NCBI GenBank assembly: GCA_049999805.1
Contig: JBNGIO010006284.1
Location: forward strand, 170,049-234,048
Direction of reading: 5' to 3'
DNA from: Folioceros fuciformis
Taxonomy: Eukaryota > Anthocerotophyta > Anthocerotopsida > Anthocerotales
DNA length: 64,000 nucleotides
In this document: positions 44,749-55,429 of the stretch, one piece after another
How the letters are laid out: each line of letters starts with the position of its first letter
How positions within the stretch are numbered: position 1 is the stretch's first letter
Program-made: the position numbers and the translations under genes
Notes under the pieces: generated by a model
What the model saw: only the letters and a program-made list of their open reading frames with translations
The model's database searches: none
What the model was told of the DNA's origin: nothing

Positions 44749-46380
44749 CGATGTCCTTCAATGCTTGCTTAGGGCCATTTCCTACATCACTAGATGGTTG
44801 TCCCCACTACCAAGGCTCCATAGATTTGGATGCAAGCTCCTAATCAAGCACACCACCTACTCTGCACACCAATATATTAGTAGAAAATGCCAACGAAGGC
44901 AACTAGTAACAAACGCCACACAACGTGGTGTTGAGTACTCTACACATCTTCTAAAACACACTAACTCTTGTACCATGTTAGAAAACCATAAGTCCTAACC
45001 ATACTACATTAAAAATGGCAGACTATGTATACATATATAAGCTTCAAGGCATGACATACCTCGATAGCCAGGACTCTTATTCCGATCCTTTTATTTTTGT
45101 AATAACTGATTATTTTCTATTATTGAAAACGAGAAAGTCCTGTCTACTCCAAAGATCGAAGGGATAACCCGAGCAAGGCTAAAGGCTAAAGGAGGTACTA
45201 GCCCCTTCGAACATCATTCTCAAAAACTACCTAATGCCCCCAAAATAATTTTCGTATGTGTTTCTAGGAGTTATTCTTCACAACTCCCATGCCACTTGCA
45301 TAAAGTGTTCTACATCCCTGACTCATAAAGTTGTTATGGGATTCTACTTTCGACTCTTATATAGAAGATTCTACATCTTCAACTTATGGTTTCCAAACCC
45401 CATCCATGATCTTAGAGCACTCGGAACATGACAACGGTATGTACCAAAACCTTGAGCCCATTAGGAATCAAATTCTTCTATTGCTCTTGGAGCACCTAGA
45501 GCCATGAGCCCATGGGATTGAAGACAACATGATAGCTATAAGCAACAATGCAAATGAACAACAAGTTTTGCGCCAAGCAGGCAAATTCCACCAAGTCTCA
45601 TTAAGCATCATCTTCAAAACTAGTAGTCTTGGTTGCATTTTTGTGATTTATTATTTTTTAAGAAAATTTGTTCACGTGGTGGTCATGTGTGCACACAATC
45701 TTGTTCTACAAGGACCAGCAAACATAAGAAGACCCATTGTTGAAGACACCGAGTTAGAAGCACCCATTTGATCAACTATCACTCACAATCAACCCCAAGC
45801 ATATGGTATTCAATTTGATTAGCTTAGGTTGGTTTAAAACTCGGTGAATATTACAAGGGCAACTTGCAAAGCTATGTTGGTCAACCAGTTTCTCTAGTCA
45901 AAAGAGGTTTCGGTGAAACTATTTACAATAAATTTTCTATCATTTTTTTTTATTTCTTGTCATATTGACTCTTTTAAGCAAAAACATATCTTTGTAGAGT
46001 AGCACACATATACCCCTTGATGTGTGCATTGGGTGACATTTGATTTTTCTTTTTGCAAATATTTTTAGCATCTTTTGTGAAATGATGAGATCACAAAGCA
46101 CTGTAAACCTACTTTAATATTTTTTTGATTTAGCCCAGACTCCCTCCGGATTTATTCATGTACTTCAGCTTTATGAACCTCCTTTGGCTTTATTTCTATT
46201 AATCTTCTTGCAAATTTCTTGTGTTAAGAGCCTTTCCAACTTCCTTATGAAGGATGTTTTTGGTTTGACTATGCTTGCTTGCAAATTACTTCTGTTAAGA
46301 TCTTTTCCAACTTGTTTGTAAAGGACAGTTTGGTTTGACTGGGCATTGAGAGCCTCACCGTCTATGTGGGTCCATAGTAC

Positions 46381-46480
46381 NNNNNNNNNNNNNNNNNNNN
46401 NNNNNNNNNNNNNNNNNNNNNNNNNNNNNNNNNNNNNNNNNNNNNNNNNNNNNNNNNNNNNNNNNNNNNNNNNNNNNNNN
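46381..46480. other. assembly gap (100 N), probably false
   Basis: The 47 bases before the N run (46,334-46,380) are identical to the 47 bases after it (46,481-46,527). The two contig ends therefore most likely overlap, and the real sequence would contain this segment once. Confidence 0.85.
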
Positions 46481-46736
46481 TTTGACTGGGCATTGAGAGC
46501 CTCACCGTCTATGTGGGTCCATAGTACATAGCCTCCATCATATTGAGCCAGGCATCTATGCCCAGCAAATTGTGAGCAAGCAAGATATGTTAATATGCCT
46601 GGTTGGAAGCATTTAGCTTCATACGAGCCGGAAGTAGGATAGACACGAAGATACGGAATCGGAAGGACGTGGTGTGTTTGTTGCAAATGGTAAAAGTGTC
46701 ACTATAAATATACTTTTGAAGACAGTAGAGATAACC

Positions 46737-46810
46737 GGCCTATTAGCTCAGTTGGTTAGAGCGTCGTGCTAATAACGCGAAGGTCGCAGGTTCGAGACCT
46801 GCATAGGCCA
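46737..46810 (+). tRNA. tRNA-Ile (anticodon AAT)
   Basis: A 74-nt cloverleaf. GGCCTAT pairs with ATAGGCC. The D arm is GCTC-AGTTGGTTA-GAGC. The anticodon arm TCGTG-CTAATAA-CGCGA carries AAT and one G-U pair. The T arm GCAGG-TTCGAGA-CCTGC is perfect. Discriminator A, no intron, no encoded CCA. Confidence 0.97.
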
Positions 46811-47758
46811 GTGGCGATTATTATTTTCTTTGAAATATATATGGACCTTTATTATGTCAGGTAATACAGAATCTTCGTATTAATAGACAATTCGCCGTTG
46901 AGACGTTCAGTAGATCACTTCACAACTCATCAACAGCAAAAACATTCGTCTGAGCACAGCCCCAGCTTGAATCGGAGCCCACAGATAAACTTGCATCCTG
47001 AATTGGCCATACAGATCGACTCTCACCCTGAATCACACCCAGATCATACAGATCGACTCTCAGCTCCCTTTTTGATAAAGGAGCTGCTACAGCAATGCCC
47101 TCCACCGTTGAACAGGCCACAGTTTGTAAGCTTCGCTTGTCATGGGCTAATGGCTGCACTATGATAAACCCAACTACCCTGACCTTTTTGAGGATTGCTG
47201 GATCCCTCTCTTGGCCCTTGTAATTACTACTTCACTTGATACCATTACGCTAGCTCCAACCCGTACGGGACCGCAAAACCGACCTGCAGCGTTAAGCAAA
47301 AGAGCAGGAGCGGAAGGATGTTGAGCACGCACTCACGAGGAACTCGTCTCATGTCAAGGATACAGCATCCGAAGAAGTTTTCTGGATTCGTGCAAACACA
47401 TCAAGCGGTCCAACACATACATTCTTGTAAGAACCGACCGTGACCTGGGGAGCTGGACACCTAATAACCGGGCGGAATATGAACATCGTGAACCAAAATC
47501 AAAGATTTTGGAGACCCTTACCCCTGGTTGCTTGCACCGGGGAATGGCTTGTAGGTGTGAGACAAGGATGACGGAGAGCAAAGCAACGACAAAGCTGCTC
47601 GGACGGAAGAACCAGGAAAGAACGAAGAACCGATCTTGAACCAAACAACTTCGCCACGGTCCAGCGGCATAGCCTGTGCACAATCTGTCACAACAGTTGG
47701 AACGAAATTGCAGAGAATGCAACGACCACACCAGTCCCGGCATCCGCTGCAACACAGT
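46811..47758. other. intergenic, no gene seen
   Basis: About 950 bp downstream of tRNA-Ile up to the first DUF674 remnant. ORFs of 60-133 codons on both strands show no recognisable family. Confidence 0.45.
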
Positions 47759-48207
47759 TCAACATGCTTTCGAAAAGAAAACCTCGCACCTCGCTGACTC
47801 CAGCACGTACGCCTGGAGCATCAGACACCATGAACGGTACGCCCAGCTGCTCCCCGACCAGCTGCCAGTGCCCTGCAGAGACAGTGCTCTCGCCTCGGCC
47901 GTGCTTGTGCAGGAGGCTGTCGAGCGGGCTGCAACCGGGAGCAGAAAGGTTCCCCTAACCTGCCCACCAGCAGCAAATTTCAGAACATGTTCCCTCCAGG
48001 ACAGGCAAAATGATTCGTGTATTGATTCCGTGGTCCACTGGATGTTTGCCATGCAGGTCCCTTGCATATCGAACTCGTGTCAACCAGTTTGCTCAGAACG
48101 TTTCCCACTGGCCGCAGGAGGAGACTGAAGAGGAGGTGCACGAAATCATGGCTCCCTTCGGGCCAGAGAGCCTCTTCTGTGCCGCGGGGCAGTATCACGA
48201 CATCCAT
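47759..48207 (-). pseudogene. DUF674 gene remnant
   Basis: The minus-strand frame from 48,207 contains EGSHDFVHLLFSLLLRPVGN, which corresponds to the DUF674 helix AGKDFVDLVLSFLVLPVG in the intact copy at 53.5-54.4 kb. Further downstream in another minus frame, LMLQAYVLESARCEVFF (about 47,770-47,830) resembles its C-terminal exon ALMLLARSFCSRNVLNDVF. The part between has no continuous frame, and the zinc-ribbon-like cysteines are not recognisable. I infer an old, broken copy. Confidence 0.55.
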
Positions 48208-49094
48208 CCTTACAACTTCAGCGCCGTGTCGCTGCCTGCTCTGCTCTCAACTGCAGCTCATCCGTCCACCCGCAGGTAAGCTCTGCGTACGCCTGGAGGT
48301 TTGCGCTTCTGGTTCTGCTGTCCAATTCCTGCCACCTACCCTTCCAGTAACAAATGTTAATGAGAGTCTGGCACATTCTGAGCCAGCCTTCTTTGTACGC
48401 AACCTCCTTGGACGCAGCATTGCGGTGCACGCATCGCTATGAATATCGAAGGCTGTAGAAGCTAGCATAAGCTTAAAAAATCCATAAAATGGAATTTGCG
48501 GTACGGCGAGTGGCAGGCCTTGATGGCTTTGGGAATAGGTAGGGATGCCACCGTCTTGTGCCTTGATGACTGCTCTGCGAATTCGTTGATTCCAAGGATC
48601 CATCTGTCCAAACTCTGGACAGGTATCTGGCGGCCATAACCCACCACTGTTGTGTGCCGAACTTGTTAGTAGCTGTCTTCTAGGTATGTACTATGCTTTA
48701 GTCGCTTAAATCAGGTGGCCAGGTCCGGGCCCCACTGACACTGTCCTTGTGCCCGAGTGTATGTAACATCATACATGCACCGTATATAGTATAGGCTGGA
48801 CCGGTTGCCCGTTGTGTTTGCCAGTGGGTTGTAGAATTAGGGTAGGAACATTTTAAATCTTGATTTGTTTAGACCGCGGTGCGCCAAATTGGGGTTCCTA
48901 TCGGGTTGTAGGAACTAGGGTTTAAGTACTGAAACCTCATTTCAAATCTTGATTTGCTTATACGGCGCTGCGCCAAATGGACGCTCCTTAGATCAACAAG
49001 GGTGATCTTAGTTGACGTCGTGTACCATCGAATGATGTACTTGGTATTGCTAACCACCAAATAATCGCCTCATACTTGTCATGGATTTTGACTT
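48208..49094. other. intergenic with short repeats
   Basis: Minus-strand 48,462-48,603 resembles minus-strand 51,135-51,323 at the peptide level, suggesting a duplicated upstream region of DUF674 copies. A direct repeat starting AAATCTTGATTTG and containing TGCGCCAAAT occurs at 48,855 and 48,944 (89 bp apart). No gene recognised. Confidence 0.4.
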
Positions 49095-49500
49095 GCCAAT
49101 GAAAGGTTTTTTCACATTTCTTTCTCTAGTCGTCACTCATCCTTGCATGTTATATACCATTTTGTTTGTCTCAATAAGGTAAACAGAATAATTTAGGGTT
49201 TAGGGTATATTTTTTGTGTGTTTTGGAGTACATTTATTAGGATGCTGCAATGCAAGGTTTTCTTCACAAATCTTTGCATGCTATATACCATTTTGTTTAT
49301 CTGAGCAAGGTGAACAGAAAGATGAGTTTTTTGTGCGTTTTGGAGCACATTTATTAGGATGTTACAATGCAAAGGTTTTCTTCACATCCTGACTTTGGAT
49401 GTTTGTTTCTTTCTCCAATCTTCACTAATCCTTGCATGCTACACACCATTCTATTTGTCTTGGTAAGGCAAATAGAATGGTATGTAATATGCAAGGATTT
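49095..49500. repeat. three tandem degenerate copies of a hairpin-bearing repeat
   Basis: Related units begin near 49,143, 49,276 and 49,431 (CCTTGCATG..ATA/ACACACCATT..TATTTG/GTTTG). Each contains an inverted repeat of different quality. The last is the best: 49,427-49,459 pairs with 49,467-49,499 (33-bp arms, about four mismatches, 7-nt loop). It looks like MITE-type sequence or a source of small-RNA hairpins. TTGGAGxACATTTATTAGGA is shared by the first two units. Confidence 0.75.
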
Positions 49501-49980
49501 GTGAGTGTGGAACAAGGGTGCAAGAACATTTGGGATTGTGTATATATGCATGATCGTATTGTGTTTGAAGATGCAGAATACTTTATTGGCTGTGAAGTGA
49601 CTTATAGCCCAAATGCAAGAGACGAGTGGATGCAAGGAAAATGAGAGCTTGAGTGCACGCCATTGCAAGTTTTTATACCAATTGAAGGACTAAGCAATGC
49701 ACCTAGGTTGAGGCCTTTCTTTTCCCCTCCCAAGGGAAAATGAAGAAAGTCACTTGGAATGTGAGGTGGCAAAGAGAATGCATAGAGGACAACGGCACAT
49801 AATTACATGCCTTGTTTTCCAGGACAATAGCAAGGTTACACTCCTTGGTTGTTCTTTGTTGAGGAGTACCTTGGCTTCCATGTTGTTGCTGCTTTGTGCG
49901 TGCATTTAGTTTCCATTCATTATAGTGCCTTATTGCCTCCATGACCCTCTTACCTGTAGCCTTCATATAGATGGAGCTTA

Positions 49981-50198
49981 GGCTCTAGAGGCCTTCAAAT
50001 TTATGGGCCTAGACTCCTGCAGCCTTAAATCCATGGGGCTTAGGCTCTAGACTCCTGCAGCCTTAAATCCATGNNNNNNNNNNAAATCCATGGGGCTTAG
50101 GCTCTAGACTCCTGCAGCCTTAAATCCATGGGGCTTAGGCTCTGCAATTTCAAATCCATGGGGCTTAGGCTCCTGCAATTTCAAATCCATGGCAAACC
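49981..50198. repeat. 38/31-bp minisatellite spanning a 10-N gap
   Basis: Units AAATCCATGGGGCTTAGGCT + CTAGACTCCTGCAGCCTT (38 bp) at 50,027, 50,065 and 50,084, then 31-bp variants ending CTGCAATTTC. A 10-N run (50,074-50,083) lies inside, so the copy number is unresolved. Confidence 0.9.
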
Positions 50199-50216
50199 TT
50201 CTCCTCTCACTCACGA

Positions 50217-50361
50217 ATGCAAGACACACATACCTACCTGTCTGTAGACACACACACCTACCAGTGTGTAGACACACACACACCTACCTGTCTCTGCCCG
50301 TGGAAGACGAAGAAGGGGGACTTGGTTCTGCCCGTGGATGACGAAGAAGCGGGACTTGGTT
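50217..50361. repeat. AC-rich and 34-bp tandem repeats
   Basis: Three near-copies of a TGTAGACACACACACCTACC-type unit (about 50,222-50,293) are followed by two 34-bp units starting CTGCCCGTGGA at 50,294 and 50,328. Confidence 0.85.
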
Positions 50362-51313
50362 CCAAGCAGGCGCAAGTAAATATTTTATTTAAGCTATAAT
50401 AGTTTGCGCTGTAGACCAAGGACGGTAGTTTGCCAGCCCGTTTTTCGCGGAAATAACCCACGGCTTGCCCGTGCCGCTCTATTTCACCAGTTGCCGGTGC
50501 CCTGCAAAACTATACGTACATGCTCACCGTATCCTTCTGCACAAGCCACGGGATGTAATACATCAAGCATGGCAGTGCTCCACGAGTGGATCGGTGGGGC
50601 CAGACCTGGCCACCTGATTTTTACGGCTAGGGTTTTGACGGATTTTTTCAGTTGGGAAGGACAGTGAACTTGAATGCCGACACAGAGACCGTGCAAAATA
50701 TATACCTGACAGAGACTATTGCAACAGTCTTCCAGACCAGCTTTGTCTCAGTGCATGTGCCCAGTACTGGAGGCACGCGTGTGTAGGTCACGCAAGCTAC
50801 CTCTCAATTTTCTAGCCTTTGCTCTCTCGGGTAGTCTTGAAGATTGTGCCCCACAGCACACAGCCATTTCAGCAACAAGAACTGCAACTGCGGAAGCAAG
50901 GAGGAAGCCGCCACAACCGGAACTGCGATGGAAACAAACATTCACACAAAAAACTTGAAGTCGTCAGAAGTTTCTCCATTACATACAGGGCAGAACGAAG
51001 TCATGACCACATACATACGCATTCGTAGATAGTAGACACAATGTAGTTTTACTGTAAACCTCGAGGGTGCATCTTACGGTTCTGCCTTTCCTGTCTCCTA
51101 TACTCCCAAAGGTTGCGCAGGTTGGAATTGCAACTTACAGCGGGAAGTGAAAAGCGCCAAACCAAACCTGTTGCATGGAAAAATATTTCAAGGTACAGGC
51201 TGAGGCTACCAGAGACGCCAGGACCTGTTGGTCCTCGGGAATCGAGAGGAATGCCGCCGCCGTGTGCCTCAATGATCTAAAGATGAATAGAATGAAGAGT
51301 GCAAATTTGCTGA
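50362..51313. other. DUF674-flank-like intergenic DNA
   Basis: No intact gene. 50,810-50,930 and 51,090-51,150 resemble the sequences found about 200 bp downstream of the two better DUF674 copies (TTGCTCTCTC...GATTGTGCxCCAC and CCAAAGGTTGCGCA). They probably mark the 3' ends of decayed copies. 51,135-51,323 on the minus strand resembles 48,462-48,603. Confidence 0.4.
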
Positions 51314-51646
51314 TGCAACCCAAAATTTAGAACCCATCCAAAGAAGGACCCACCCGTCCGGCTTGATCAATCGGATGGCACTCACGAACCCAATCATTAT
51401 CTACGAGCCTTTGGATATGCAAGAGACAGAGGATACGTGATTCCTGCAAGTTGTCCACAGCACTATGGGAAGTACAGTGGGGTCGAGTCCCGTTTTCCAA
51501 TCTACACCAACCAGAGTGGTGCTAATTACATAATAGCCACTATGGCACCGTATGTACGACTGGTGGAGACCGCTATTAATGCAGCAGATCTTGCCGGCTA
51601 TTTTGCATGTCTCAAGAGCCATTGGCTAGAGACTAAGAGAGTCTAG
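51314..51646 (+). other. unassigned open frame without ATG, possible orphan exon
   Basis: A plus-strand frame of about 110 codons opens after a TGA near 51,313 and runs to TAG at 51,644. It reads through RTHPKKDPPVRLDQSDGTHE, YLRAFGYARDRGYVIPASCP and FPIYTNQSGANYIIATMAP. Its amino-acid make-up looks like folded protein and not random sequence. There is no in-frame ATG, and I do not recognise the family. It could be a single exon of a broken or captured gene. It lies between DUF674 remnants but on the opposite strand. Confidence 0.35.
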
Positions 51647-51917
51647 AGACACTTGCGGCCATGCAGATCTATACTGTCACGCTACCTACTGCTTTTCTAA
51701 CCTAATTGCTCTCTCCTGTACTCAACGATTGTGCACCACATCGCATTGCCATTGCAGCAACAGCAACTGCGCGGAAGGAAACAAACTGTTATGAGACAAC
51801 TCTGACAATATGCCAAATAGCATGGCATGCCTTGGCCAATAAATGCTATTCGCCACATGTCATGACCTTCCCACCTAGGTCTCTGTAGTGGAGGCCGAGG
51901 GTGTTGAACTTCGGACT

Positions 51918-52697
51918 TCATTTTGCGCTGTAAGGCCAGAACACATCATTCAGGACGTTCTTGACAGTGAAGAACACAAAAACCAACTTCAGAACCTGCA
52001 GGAATGGCGCTCAGAGACCGACTATATTCCACAATACGAGGGATGACGATTCAGGTGCTAAAGCAAGGCGACGGCCTGAGCAACTCAAGCACACAAAGGG
52101 GGAAGCACTCCCAAATTCCAACATTAGAGTAGCAGGATTTGCAATACCTCCGTGACGTACGTTTGCAACATAGGCCTCGCAGCTATCGACCTCACCCAAA
52201 GCCTGGGTGCTGAAAAGTATGGCGCTGCTCCAGGGCACCGTTTCCGTATCCTTCATCCTCCAGCCATGGCCAAAGCCTCTGTCCAGACTCGTTGTTTCCC
52301 CTAACGATTCAGGCCTGCAGTAGGAGCACCTAGAACAGACCGGTCCCACCTCGACAAGAGTCTGAGCTGCCTCTGAGGAAGAGGAGCTCTCGATCGACAG
52401 GACTGGTGGTGCTCCTAGCTGCACTGATACTGGCAGCGATATCTGCCCAACGTGCCCACTGGAGGGAAGATTAGGCAGATGGATATATCTCGTGCGTACA
52501 TGCTTAGCTGGGTCACCCAGCTTCTCCGCACTCAAAGCAACATTGGGCATGGCGCTCAGAGACGCAATCCGCCCGTGTGCACCCAATTTGGTGAAGATGT
52601 TGCCCAAGAACAGGAGCAGGCAGCCCAGGAGCAGGTCCAAGAAGTCCTTGCCTGCTTTCATGCGCTGCATCCCCTTGCTCTCCCTTTGACGCGACAT
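51918..52697 (-). CDS. DUF674-like protein, divergent copy, two exons
   Basis: Exon 1 (52,697-52,161, ATG at 52,697) and exon 2 (51,995-51,918) join in phase through a GTACGT...CCTGCAG intron at the same place as in the intact copy, giving 204 residues. Seen: AGKDFLDLLLGCLLLFLGNI (the DUF674 start helix), a CSRCSYC cysteine cluster, ALGEVDSCEAYV, and the exon 2 motif KNVLNDVF, all matching 53,520-54,386 in order. The first beta strand (LKLQLV) is present upstream but in another frame, so the N-terminus is damaged or begins late. The central part has lost much similarity. DUF674 function is unknown. The frame is open across both exons, so it may still be expressed. Confidence 0.6.
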
Positions 52698-53519
52698 CCT
52701 GCACCGTCCGCGGCTCCTTCCTTAGCCTTCCTGTCACTAACTGAAGCTTCAGGTCCGCTCTCGAGGCTCGAATCCTCACGGTCTGCGATCCTTGCACTTC
52801 TGCTTCCCCTTCGGACAGGTGTGGCACCATGTATCTGCGCAGCCTCGACACTCAGCAGCTGTAGCACGCAACCAGCCTACTTGGACACTGGTAACGATCG
52901 ATCGGGAGAAAATCCTGAGCCAGATTCCAGCCGCTGCTTTCAGCACGCCTCCTAATGCGTGTCTGTCTGCCGTACCCGCAATTAAGCTATACATTCTTGA
53001 TATAAAGAATCTCATTCGTCACAACTCTGCTAACCAAGCTGACGAAACCAAAGAGGTTCAGCCAAGCTTTTCCATCGGAATAAAAAAAACACGGTTAATA
53101 GACCAGTCCTTCCGAAATGTTACATAGCACACGGCACCGAACGAGATAGGTGAGTGAGTCCTGAACAGACGTGTGTGATGGCGTGCTCTCCGGAATGCAA
53201 CGGGTTTTCCACCACAGTTCAGAATTTGGTTGATCCTTTACCGTAACGGGATACATACAAATGTTGTACATAGACTATCCTCATAATAAACCTCACTCGC
53301 GAGACTATGATCTGACCTTAATTGCTCTCTCCGAATACCCAAAGGTTGCGCACCTTGGCATCACTATTTGGACAGCAAACAAACCAAAACTGTATCGTAA
53401 CAGGCTAAGACCTTGGCTCGGCTACTCTCCAATGATATGAGCAGCAGGAAGCACATGCTGGTGTCACAGCCTCAGTCTCTGCGCCGTGACGAAATGGCAG
53501 AGGGATCCACTATCCACAA
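52698..53519. other. intergenic between DUF674 copies
   Basis: Contains the out-of-frame 5' part of the 51.9-52.7 kb DUF674 copy (LKLQLV strand near 52,740-52,760) and the 3' flank of the intact copy, with TTGCTCTCTCCGAATACCCA and AAGGTTGCGCA near 53,320-53,350. A minus-strand cysteine-rich frame at 52,776-53,015 (CRGCADTWCHTCPKG) is of unknown meaning. Confidence 0.4.
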
Positions 53520-54386
53520 CTACGATGAGCTGGAGGCCCCGCTCCCAAACACATCGTTCAGAACATTCCTAGAACAGAACGACCTCGCCAGCAGCATCAG
53601 AGCCTGCAGGAGTTGCACAATCGCAAAAGGTCACAGTTTGCAGGATAAACCAGATGGTAGGAAGGCCAAGTACAAATTTGAAGCGACATGCAAAACAGAT
53701 ATCGAACTACCCACCTCTTCAGCTCCCACATGAGCTTCGCAGCTTTCCAGATCCCGCATGCTCTGTACCTCCAACTTGTTCAGCAGCTCAATACTCGTGA
53801 TAGTCGACACAGGCAAAATGTCCAAGGCATCGGTCACCATGAAGGTAAGATTCTTCTTCACAAATCCAGTCTTGCGATTCACTACGACCTGTAGGCTCGA
53901 GTTTCCGACATCAGCCAGCCAAACCTCTTTAGACATCACATTGTTCCGGCAAGAAGGACAATACTGGGAACTGGTTTTAGAAAGCCATGAAGTGCACCGG
54001 CCATTGCCGCACCGATAGTACAATTCCGGTTCCGGTCGAGCCTGGGTACCTCTGAGGTCCACAACCTCCAGCTCCAGCAGCCCCGCTGTACGGATATGCG
54101 CGCTTGCAGCAGGAGTCAACAGCCCAGTCTTCTCAATATACAAAGCAGAGTTCTCCAACTTCCTCACGCTTTCTGCAATGTTGGCTATGGAAGCCAGACA
54201 TTTTGAACTGTTGAAGTCTGGCGTGCAGTTGGCCAATCGCGTCAAGATGGTCCCCACGGGCAACACCAAGAAGCTCAACACAAGGTCAACAAAGTCCTTC
54301 CCGGCCTCCATGTACAGCACGCGCTTGGTCCGCTTATGCTTCAACAGCCTCACCGACATCTTTGGGCCACGTTTCGATTCCTCCAT
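53520..54386 (-). CDS. DUF674 family protein, intact, two exons
   Basis: Exon 1 (54,386-53,715) and exon 2 (53,603-53,520) join in phase 0 through a 111-bp intron (GAG|GTGGGT ... CCTGCAG|GCT), giving 251 residues. Start at MEESKRGPKMSVRLLKHKRT; a longer in-frame ATG at 54,494 adds 36 residues unlike the family. Domain features in order: strand VRLLKHKRTKRVLYMEA, helix AGKDFVDLVLSFLVLPVG, a cysteine ribbon (YYRCGNGRC...CPSC), KTGFVKKNLTFMVTDALDI, STITSIELLNKLEV, and in exon 2 ALMLLARSFCSRNVLNDVF. Typical plant members carry two such halves in about 450-550 residues; this is a one-half protein. Molecular function is unknown. Related copies lie at 47.8, 51.9 and 63.4 kb. Confidence 0.85.
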
Positions 54387-55303
54387 CGAACAGACCACCA
54401 CGCGAAAAGGCCACGCGGCACCGCCCACCAAGCGATCGAGCAAGATGCAATAGCATAGTCTCTCACGATCGCGCAAATCTTCATATATACGCATCGAGCA
54501 GCATTTAATTTCGCACGAGCTGGAAGATCGGCATCAGATTTTGCAGTTTTGAAGCTGTGGAGCTCTGTCACTCCTAAAATTAGCCTGCCAGACCTTTAAT
54601 TAGCCCTGCAAATATGTTTGTCTCCCACCATTTGTATCTGTCCGGAAACGATTCGCCAGACTACGAATCTTGTCAGGGAAGATCATCATCCGTCGGACAT
54701 CAAAGATAGCAGTTATTGTTTGCCCACTTCTCTCTTGTTGTTGCAGCGTACACGCATCAAACCAAAGCTGTATGTACACACTGCAATGTAATTTTTGTAC
54801 ACGATGTAGCCTGAGCGTATGTACACTCCGCCCTCCCTAAATGGAAATTCCATAAATTACGTTCCGCCTCGATGGACCTTCGGCCCTACTCGTAATTGTT
54901 TCTTATGTTTAAAAATAGATTAAATGAGAATTATCTAGATAATAATAATAATTTTTAAAAAATAATTTTTAGAATAAATTATCAGTTTTATATTATATTT
55001 TTACTGAAAAATATTGTATGCTAACCATTTATGAGAGTTTTTTGAATAATTAAATAAAATACTGCATACTACCTAAGGGTACAAGTTATTGTGTGTTACA
55101 AGTTTTTTCTACAACATTGCCAAGATCGGTGTGTACAATGTTGAATGATGGTTTTGATTTTGTGCTTATCATGGTATACTATCTATCTACTTAGGAGCCC
55201 TACATTACCATGCTAGTTTTTGTCTTGCATTGTTAAGTCAACATGGTTGATAGCCTTTTAATGATGTAAAGTTGCATCAACATCAGGATCACATATATGA
55301 CTT
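54387..55303. other. intergenic, AT-rich, promoter side of the DUF674 gene
   Basis: Upstream flank of the intact DUF674 gene, then a very AT-rich stretch (about 54,900-55,080). No gene seen. Confidence 0.5.
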
Positions 55304-55429
55304 CCATGTAAGAATGCATTTTATTTGCAACTCAAATGAGTGTATCCATGTAAGGATGCATTTCATTTGCAACTCAAAACTGTGTATCCATGTAAGGATG
55401 CATTTCATTTACAACTCAAAACTGTGTAT
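55304..55429. repeat. 42-bp tandem repeat, three copies
   Basis: Units CCATGTAAGGATGCATTTCA + TTTGCAACTCAAAACTGTGTAT begin at 55,304, 55,346 and 55,388. The later two differ by very few bases. Confidence 0.92.

Larger units (their letters stand above)
44198..46736. other. gene-poor region with repeats and an assembly gap
   Basis: No gene recognised in about 2.5 kb. It contains a 26-bp minisatellite (44,638-44,748) and an imperfect direct repeat of about 70 bp (near 46,208 and 46,278; CTTGCAAATT..CTTxTGTTAAGA). A 100-N gap at 46,381-46,480 has flanks that share 47 identical bases. A minus-strand open frame reading across the N run (46,171-46,686) is an artefact of the gap. Confidence 0.55.

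Noticed and set aside
46171-46686. 171-codon minus-strand frame across the N gap
   Set aside because: The frame exists only because N bases hide stops and because the flanks are duplicated; no family recognised.
46898-47755. ORFs of 60-133 codons on both strands between tRNA-Ile and the DUF674 array
   Set aside because: No domain, no conserved motif and no consistent splice pattern; left as intergenic.
52776-53015. Cysteine-rich minus-strand frame (CRGCADTWCHTCPKG) as a zinc-finger gene
   Set aside because: Short, isolated, overlapping the promoter side of a DUF674 copy; might be a relic of the DUF674 cysteine ribbon but the surrounding sequence does not align.
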